This document shows, one piece after another, positions 59,010 through 64,000 of a DNA stretch of 64,000 nt. The stretch covers positions 193,501-257,500 of the forward strand of contig JAWKQN010000009.1 of assembly GCA_041390125.1 (NCBI GenBank), read 5' to 3'. Origin of the DNA: Gemmatimonadota bacterium (GTDB taxonomy: Bacteria; Gemmatimonadota; Gemmatimonadetes; Longimicrobiales; Gaopeijiaceae). The translations under genes were made by a program, and so were the position numbers. Numbering within the stretch: position 1 is the first letter of the stretch; each line of letters begins with the position of its first letter. Below the pieces are notes generated by a model. That model was given only the letters and a program-made list of their open reading frames with translations, searched no databases and was not told the DNA's origin.

Positions 59010-59780
59010 TCAGAACACCGGCGTTCCGCGGGCCAGCACCTGATTGAGGGCGTCGCGCCAGTAGTCCGTGCTCTCGGCCATGTCCTTCCCCACCTGCTGG
59101 ACGTACTCACTCCACGACTTCAGGATCTCGTCCTCGAAGTCGTCCGCGAGCGTACCCGCCTGCAGGCTCGCCCGGTGGCGATCGGGGTGATAGGCGATCA
59201 TGTCGGAGACCAGGACGCGGGCCAGTCGGGCCGCCCGCTCGTGCGGGTCGCGGCGGCCGAACGTGGGTGCCGCGTGGGGAGAGGCGCCCGGCGCAGGAGC
59301 GGCCGGGGCGGCGACCGTGGCCGCCGCGTGGGCAGGCTCGGGGGCCGGAGCGGCAGGTGCCTCCACCGGGGCCGCCTCGCGAACCGCTTCGACGGCAGGC
59401 GCGGCGTCCGCCCGCACGGGGGGAGCCGTCTCGACCGCTCCCGCGTCCGTGTCCGCCACGACCTTCTCCGGGGCCGCCGGGATGGGCTCCGGCTCGACCG
59501 CGGGGGTCTCGTCCGGAGGCGCCAGGGGGGCGGCCGCCGGCGCCGGCTCCACGGCCGACGGCACCGGGGGGGCCGCAGGGCGCACAGCGGTCTGCGGGGC
59601 CCCTCCGCTCCGGGGCTGGACCGTGACGGTGGCGACCGGGGCCGGGATCAGCATCTCCCGGTCCACCCAGAAGATCTGCGGGCAGACCGAGCACTGCGCG
59701 TACACGCCGTCTTCGGGAACCTTGCGGGGGTCGACCGGGAAATCCGTGCCGCACCCCGGACAGGTGACGGTGAACAACAT
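59010..59780 (-). CDS. Zinc-ribbon protein with Pro/Ala-rich linker
   Basis: A 256-residue protein. Residues 1-40 form an MJ0042-like zinc ribbon, CPGCGTDFPVDPRKVPEDGVYAQCSVC, as seen at the N-terminus of many regulatory proteins. Residues about 50-170 are a low-complexity linker of Ala, Pro, Val and Glu. The C-terminal 85 residues are a helical domain (ERAARLARVLVSDMIAYHPDRHRASLQAG, then LKSWSEYVQQVGKDMAE). The start ATG 59780 has GAGAGG upstream. It lies 23 bases after the GGDEF gene and is probably co-transcribed with it. The function is unknown; a signalling adaptor is possible. Confidence 0.75.
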   Translation of the reverse strand: MLFTVTCPGCGTDFPVDPRKVPEDGVYAQCSVCPQIFWVDREMLIPAPVATVTVQPRSGGAPQTAVRPAAPPVPSAVEPAPAAAPLAPPDETPAVEPEPIPAAPEKVVADTDAGAVETAPPVRADAAPAVEAVREAAPVEAPAAPAPEPAHAAATVAAPAAPAPGASPHAAPTFGRRDPHERAARLARVLVSDMIAYHPDRHRASLQAGTLADDFEDEILKSWSEYVQQVGKDMAESTDYWRDALNQVLARGTPVF

Positions 59781-59803
59781 CGGCGGCCTCTCGTGGAAAA
59801 GCG

Positions 59804-60772
59804 CTAGGAAGTCCGGCCGCGTCCCGGCCCGACCACACTCTGCCGCCGATCGACTACATAAACCGAGCCAGGGAGCGATTTGGCGTAGGTCTTCATCTCC
59901 CCCGCCAGGGAGCTGACCTCGGCCGTGTGGGAGAAGCGCCGGAACTGGTTGGTCACCACCCCGATGGAGAGGGTCATCAGGGGGATCCGGTGGATGGAGC
60001 CGCGGCGGTCCTTGCCCAGGAAGTAGCCCGCCTGCCGGTCCTCCTCGGTGTACTGGTAGGGAATCAGCTCGTCGAAGACCTGAAGGATGTCGTCGCAACA
60101 GGGCTCGAGGTATTCGAGCGGGACATTGAAGATGAAGTCGTCCCCGCCGATGTGCCCCACGAACCCCCCGGGTGCCAGCACCCGGACCAGGTCCCGCAGG
60201 ATCCGCGACACCAACAGGATGACCCGGTCCCCGCTGGCGTAGCCGTAGCGGTCGTTGAACTCCTTGAAGTGGTCCAGGTCGGCGTAGCACACGGCGAACA
60301 TCTGCCCCGACGCCATGCGTTCGCCGAGGTCGCGCTCGATCTGGACCGTGCCCGGCAGGCGGGTGGTGGGATGGACGTTGACGTCCCGGGAGGCCCGCTG
60401 CAGGACGAGGTGGAGCCGGAGCCGGTTCTCGGCCACCTCCTCGACGTCCGTGATGACCTCGTCGGCCCCGGCCTGCAGGCCTTCCGAGAACCGCGCCCGC
60501 GCCCCACCCTCGTAGACGACGACGATCGGCACCAGGGATGTGAACGGGTCGTTCTTGAGCTCGGCGGCCAGGCGGGCGCTCTCCCCCCCGCCCCCGTTGC
60601 GGGCGTCCAACACCAGGCAGGCGGGTACGGCCCGGTTGACGAGGGCCAGCACGTCGGCGGCGGTCCCGGGGCGGTCGATCTCGAACCGGCGCTCGGACGC
60701 GAACTGGGCGATGAGCTCGGGGAGCGGCGCGCCCGAGGGAGAGAAGAAGACCAGCGTCCGGTCGGAGGTCAT
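59804..60772 (-). CDS. Receiver-like plus GGDEF-domain protein with variant GGDDF site
   Basis: A 322-residue protein. Residues 1-125 resemble a response-regulator receiver fold with D56 (LVLDARN) where the phospho-acceptor would be and LVPIVVVYEGG after it. Residues 130-310 are a GGDEF domain with HPTTRLPGTVQIERDL, the nucleotide-binding YADLDHFKEFNDRYGY and the signature region GHIGGDDFIF. The active-site motif is GGDDF (209-213) instead of GGDEF or GGEEF, so cyclase activity is uncertain; it may be weak or only bind GTP or c-di-GMP. It has no membrane segment. It is followed by the zinc-ribbon gene and preceded by rnr. Confidence 0.82.
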   Translation of the reverse strand: MTSDRTLVFFSPSGAPLPELIAQFASERRFEIDRPGTAADVLALVNRAVPACLVLDARNGGGGESARLAAELKNDPFTSLVPIVVVYEGGARARFSEGLQAGADEVITDVEEVAENRLRLHLVLQRASRDVNVHPTTRLPGTVQIERDLGERMASGQMFAVCYADLDHFKEFNDRYGYASGDRVILLVSRILRDLVRVLAPGGFVGHIGGDDFIFNVPLEYLEPCCDDILQVFDELIPYQYTEEDRQAGYFLGKDRRGSIHRIPLMTLSIGVVTNQFRRFSHTAEVSSLAGEMKTYAKSLPGSVYVVDRRQSVVGPGRGRTS

Positions 60773-60839
60773 GCCGTTCCCTGTCTCGGCGTCCTGAAGC
60801 CAGCCGACTCTACCGCGGAGCGGTCACGAGTGTCAAACC

Positions 60840-62978
60840 TCACCGCCGCCTCCCGCCGCGCCGGCTGGGCGGGGGCACCGCGTCCCCCTCGAGCACGAAG
60901 TCGATCCGGCGCTCGCCACGGTCCACGCGCGCCACCCGCACGCGGACCGCATCCCCGATCCGGTACACCCGTCCGCGCTTCTCCCCCACCAGGCTGAGCG
61001 ACCCCTCGTGGAAGTGGTAGAAGTCGTCGCCGAGGGCGCTCACGTGGACGAGCCCTTCCACGAACACGTCGTCGGGGAGCACGAAGAAGCCGAAGGGCGT
61101 CACGTTGGAGATGCGACCGGCGAGGTCATCGCCCAGGTGGCGCTCCATGTACTCGATCTTCTTGAGGTCCACGCTGTCGCGCTCGGCCTCGTCGGCCACG
61201 CGCTCGCGCCGGCTGAGGTGCTCCGCGAGTCCGGCCAGCGGATCCTCGGACCACGCCTCCCCCCCATCGGGAGCTCCGAAGAGCCGGGCGGCGAGGACGC
61301 GGTGGACATGCAGATCGGGGTAGCGTCGGATCGGTGAGGTGAAGTGGACATAGTGCCGGGCCGCGAGCCCGTAGTGGCCGTCGTCCGTGGAGGCGTACCG
61401 GGCCCGCATCATGGCCCGCAGCACCGAGGTCGCCACGAGCGGCTGCTCGGGCCGTCCCTCCGCCCGCTCGAGGACCTGTTGCAGGACCCGAGGTCCCACC
61501 CGGTCGGGCAGCGGATAGCCGATCCCCGCCAGCAGCTCGCGCAGCTTGTCGAGCCGCTCGGGGTCGGGGGCGTGATGCACGCGATACAGGAAGGGCCACC
61601 CCTTCTTCGAGCCGGCCCGAGCCACCGTCTCGTTGGCCAGCAGCATGAAGTCTTCGACCAGCCGGTGGCTGTCCCAACGGGCGCGGCGCTCGATGTGGAT
61701 GGGAGAGCCGCCGGCCTCCAGGACCACCCGGGCTTCGGGTACGTCGAAGTCGATGGATCCGCGTCGTTTACGGCCGCGCCGCAAGACGCCTGCCAGGGTG
61801 GACAGCCGCTGCAGGGCCGCATCGGTGGGCGCGTCGATGGACGCTCGACCCTCCAGCACCTCCTGCGCTTGCTCGTAGCTCAGGCCGTGGCGGGCGCGGA
61901 TCCAGCTCCGTTCGAAGGCCTCCCCGACGACCGTCCCGTCCGCATCGAAATCGACGAACACCGTCACGACCCGACGCGGCTCGCCGGCCACGAGCGAACA
62001 CACGCCCGCGGAAAGCGCCTCGGGCAGCATCGGGAGGACCCGGTCCACCAGGTAGACGCTGGTGCCGCGACGAAGCGCCTCTGCGTCCACCTCCGACCCG
62101 GAGACGACGTAGTGTCCCACGTCGGCGATGTGCACCCCGACCCGCGTCCGCCCGTCCGGCAGCTCCTCCACCGACAGGGCGTCGTCGTGGTCCCGGGCGT
62201 CGGCCGGGTCGATGGTCAGGACGTGGAGCGCGGTGCGGTCGACGCGGTCGGGCTCGGGGCGGGTATCGGCGGACGCAATGGCGGCCTGGGCCGCGGCCTC
62301 CACGGCCGGAGGCATCGACGGCGGTAACGCGTGGGCATGCACGACGGCCAGCACGTCGAGCCCGGGTGCGTCCGCCGCCCCCAGCACCTCCACCACGCGT
62401 CCGACGGGGCCCGCCCGATCGGAGCCGTAGGAGACGATGTCGACCCGGACCAGGTCTCCCGTGCGCGCCTCCCCCGCGTCCCCCTCCGGCACCAGGATGT
62501 CCTTGGCGAGGGCGCGGTCGGCCGGGCGGACCGTGCCGAAGCGCCGCGCCGCCCGGTACGTGCCCACGACGGTCGGGTGGGCACGCTCCAGGATCCGTAC
62601 CACCCGTCCGAAGCGGCGCCCGCGAGAGCGGCCCTCCACGCGCACGGCCACGCGGTCGCCGTCCATCGCGGAGTCGAGCGCGGTGTCCGCGACCAGGATG
62701 TCGTCCTGCCCCTCGCCGGTGACGAGGAAGGCATGCCCCCGACGTGTGACCTCCAGGCGTCCCACCACCAGATCGATGGAAGCGGGGACCGCGTACCGCT
62801 TGCCGCGGACGCGGTAGACCTGGCCGGCGTCCTCCATCTCGCGCAGCCGGCGCTTGAGCGCCGGGTAGTCCTGGGGCTCGACGCCCAGCTCACGCGCCAG
62901 GTCCCGAGGCTTGAGGGGTCCGCGGCGCGAGGCGCGTAGCACCTGTTGGATCCGGTCCGCGTCGGGGACGCGGCTCAT
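60840..62978 (-). CDS. rnr: Ribonuclease R
   Basis: 3'-5' exoribonuclease that degrades structured RNA. The 712-residue protein has an N-terminal winged-helix-like region (GPLKPRDLARELGVEPQDYPALKRRL), cold-shock domains (about 65-220), and the RNB catalytic domain. That domain carries the metal-binding DPADARDHDDALSV and the conserved FTSPIRRYPDLHVHR. A C-terminal S1 domain (GRISNVTPFGFFVLPDDVFVEGLVHVSAL) and a basic tail follow. The ATG at 62978 overlaps the upstream stop as ATGA and is preferred to 62990. All four catalytic Asp positions of the RNB motif appear intact. Confidence 0.95.
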   Translation of the reverse strand: MSRVPDADRIQQVLRASRRGPLKPRDLARELGVEPQDYPALKRRLREMEDAGQVYRVRGKRYAVPASIDLVVGRLEVTRRGHAFLVTGEGQDDILVADTALDSAMDGDRVAVRVEGRSRGRRFGRVVRILERAHPTVVGTYRAARRFGTVRPADRALAKDILVPEGDAGEARTGDLVRVDIVSYGSDRAGPVGRVVEVLGAADAPGLDVLAVVHAHALPPSMPPAVEAAAQAAIASADTRPEPDRVDRTALHVLTIDPADARDHDDALSVEELPDGRTRVGVHIADVGHYVVSGSEVDAEALRRGTSVYLVDRVLPMLPEALSAGVCSLVAGEPRRVVTVFVDFDADGTVVGEAFERSWIRARHGLSYEQAQEVLEGRASIDAPTDAALQRLSTLAGVLRRGRKRRGSIDFDVPEARVVLEAGGSPIHIERRARWDSHRLVEDFMLLANETVARAGSKKGWPFLYRVHHAPDPERLDKLRELLAGIGYPLPDRVGPRVLQQVLERAEGRPEQPLVATSVLRAMMRARYASTDDGHYGLAARHYVHFTSPIRRYPDLHVHRVLAARLFGAPDGGEAWSEDPLAGLAEHLSRRERVADEAERDSVDLKKIEYMERHLGDDLAGRISNVTPFGFFVLPDDVFVEGLVHVSALGDDFYHFHEGSLSLVGEKRGRVYRIGDAVRVRVARVDRGERRIDFVLEGDAVPPPSRRGGRRR

Positions 62979-63904
62979 GGGACGCTCCAACGGACCGCGA
63001 TCGTGGCTCGGGGAGAGGGGGCGCCCGTCGCGCGCTCCGTCCAGGACACGGCGCTGGAGACGCCGAGGGGGCCGCGGGCGGCAAGGAAGGCATCCAGACC
63101 GGCCACGAGGTGATTGGCCACGACGGCACCGACCGCGAGCCCCGCCGTCCGGAAGGCTTCGTCGCTCTCCTGGATCAGCGATCGATAGCGGTCGCGCTCG
63201 GCCCCTTTTCCGGTCCAGTCCCAGAGGAAGCGCTCGTCGTACGCCCGATCCCGGTAGTAGGCGAGCGCCTGCTCGAAGGCCGGCGTCCCCGGCTCCACCC
63301 CCGCCGGTCCGCCGGCCCGCTGCCGCGCCAGCAGCCAGATCCCGCCATTGAACGTCGAGGCATCGGGCTCGGGCTGGATCCCCGCGGTGAAGGGATCGTC
63401 GTCGAAGGCGCCCGAACGGTCGAAGTGGGAGACACGCTCATAGTACTCGAAGTCGCCATCGAGGCGGGTGCCTTCCCCGCCGCGGGCCGCCATCCAGGCC
63501 AGGTCGCGGTAGGCCTCCCGGCGCTGCCCGCCGCGGGCGTTCCGGTCCAGCACCAGCCACCAGGTGGCAGCCTCGATCCCCAGGTACACCCAGGCTCGTC
63601 CCTGCCCCATCCGCCACTGACCGGCGCCCGGTAGCAGGGACGACAGAGCGAGGGCGGGCAGCGGACGGAGATCACGGGACCGGGGCGGCCCGACGGGGTC
63701 GCGCGCGAGCCGCCCCGGCCAGGCCTCGACCGTGGACGGTTCCGCCGCGGACGGGGAGGCCGGGGGCGCGGGCAGCGTGGCCGCGGGCTGCGACGGGAAG
63801 ACGGCGCCCATCGGAGCGCGCTGACCACTCACGGACGGCGGCGCGACCAGCCCGACGAGGCCGACCAGCACGCACAGCACCGCGCCTTCAGAACGCGATG
63901 CCAA
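62975..63904 (-). CDS. Exported protein of unknown function, DUF5683-like
   Basis: A 309-residue protein with a likely signal peptide (AVLCVLVGLVGLVAPPSVSGQ) and a proline/alanine-rich stretch up to about residue 70. A domain with hydrophobic segments follows, beginning ALALSSLLPGAGQWRMGQGRAWVYLGIEAATWW. The LLPGAGQ...G..GW pattern resembles DUF5683-type membrane proteins. The C-terminal part has two more possible helices (AFRTAGLAVGAVVANHLVAGLDAFLAA). The start is TTG at 63904 within the end of the preceding gene, so a later start is possible. It overlaps rnr by four bases. The role is unknown. Confidence 0.65.
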   Translation of the reverse strand: MASRSEGAVLCVLVGLVGLVAPPSVSGQRAPMGAVFPSQPAATLPAPPASPSAAEPSTVEAWPGRLARDPVGPPRSRDLRPLPALALSSLLPGAGQWRMGQGRAWVYLGIEAATWWLVLDRNARGGQRREAYRDLAWMAARGGEGTRLDGDFEYYERVSHFDRSGAFDDDPFTAGIQPEPDASTFNGGIWLLARQRAGGPAGVEPGTPAFEQALAYYRDRAYDERFLWDWTGKGAERDRYRSLIQESDEAFRTAGLAVGAVVANHLVAGLDAFLAARGPLGVSSAVSWTERATGAPSPRATIAVRWSVP

Positions 63905-64000
63905 GGGTGACGTAGACCGGTTCGGTGTCGGGGCTCAGCTCGGCCGCGGCGAGAGAGCGGGCGATGGCGACGTTGAAGCGATCGTAGCGCAGGCCCAGGC
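63888..64000 (-). CDS. C-terminus of a probable outer-membrane barrel protein (partial)
   Basis: Only the last 37 codons are visible; the gene continues beyond the right edge. The residues LRYDRFNVAIARSLAAAEL, then PVYVTLGIAF, alternate hydrophobic and polar as in barrel strands and end in Phe, the usual Bam recognition signal. TGA at 63890-63888 lies within the start region of the next gene. Too short to name. Confidence 0.6.
   Translation of the reverse strand, partial: LGLRYDRFNVAIARSLAAAELSPDTEPVYVTLGIAF

Noticed and set aside
1..64000. CRISPR arrays, insertion sequences, integrases, prophage genes, riboswitches
   Set aside because: No spaced direct repeats, transposase or phage motifs were seen on either strand, and no conserved riboswitch core was recognised by eye. 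A covariance-model scan would be needed to exclude small RNAs.

Overview
The window is high-GC DNA, densely packed and mostly read from the minus strand. Its gene content points to a diderm, LPS-making bacterium, most probably a member of the Gemmatimonadota (inference). It combines a complete-looking lipid A block (lpxA, lpxB, lpxC fused to fabZ, lpxD, lpxK), BamA and Skp with genes better known from Firmicutes: clpC, mcsA, mcsB and the bacillithiol gene bshC. There are also several surface lipoproteins with Ig-like, LVIVD, TPR and BP74-type domains. No insertion sequence, prophage, integrase or CRISPR array was seen. The DNA looks chromosomal.

Layout, left to right. 1-3450: an arginine operon (argR, an uncharacterised P-loop protein, argC, argD cut by the window edge) behind a promoter overlapped by an 18-bp palindrome that fits an ArgR box. 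3461-5785: a kinase/PLP-lyase fusion. 5947-8529: a secreted HExxH metallopeptidase-like lipoprotein. 8702-14324: an LVIVD-repeat surface protein, a TonB-plug-like lipoprotein, and a set of four minor type IV pilin-like genes. 14418-14491: tRNA-Arg(CCT). 14600-18361: a large hybrid histidine kinase. 18445-25079: a housekeeping operon linked by 4-base stop/start overlaps (DUF512 protein, der, plsY, gpsA, MerR-type regulator, surE, pcm, DedA protein). 25155-31336: TPR lipoprotein, BP74-like lipoprotein, GMC oxidoreductase with its small subunit, M23 peptidase and an outer-membrane barrel protein. 31511-31752: a palindrome and promoter in front of a 52-residue peptide with a lasso-type leader but no lasso enzymes nearby.

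From 64000 down to about 31975 every recognised gene is on the minus strand. In transcription order these are: a membrane-barrel C-terminus, a hypothetical protein, rnr, a GGDEF protein, a zinc-ribbon protein, prfB (with the classic programmed +1 frameshift), lysS, lolC/E, lolD, mcsA, mcsB, clpC, bamA, skp, lpxD, lpxC-fabZ, lpxA, a Gfo/Idh dehydrogenase, a 44-residue membrane protein absent from a standard long-ORF list, lpxB, an acyltransferase, lpxK, rlmH, bshC, a small coiled-coil protein, murJ, uvrC, a TPR lipoprotein and tRNA-Gly(CCC). The theme of this block is envelope biogenesis (lipid A, outer-membrane insertion, lipoprotein sorting, lipid II flipping) placed beside arginine-phosphorylation proteolysis and translation genes.

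Translation starts were chosen from ribosome-binding sites and from overlaps with upstream stop codons. At least eleven junctions use GTGA and five use ATGA. The items most worth a second look are the orphan lasso-like precursor, the unassigned P-loop protein of the arginine operon, the kinase-lyase fusion, the ctsR-less clpC-mcsAB group, and the Gfo/Idh plus 44-residue pair inside the lpx cluster.
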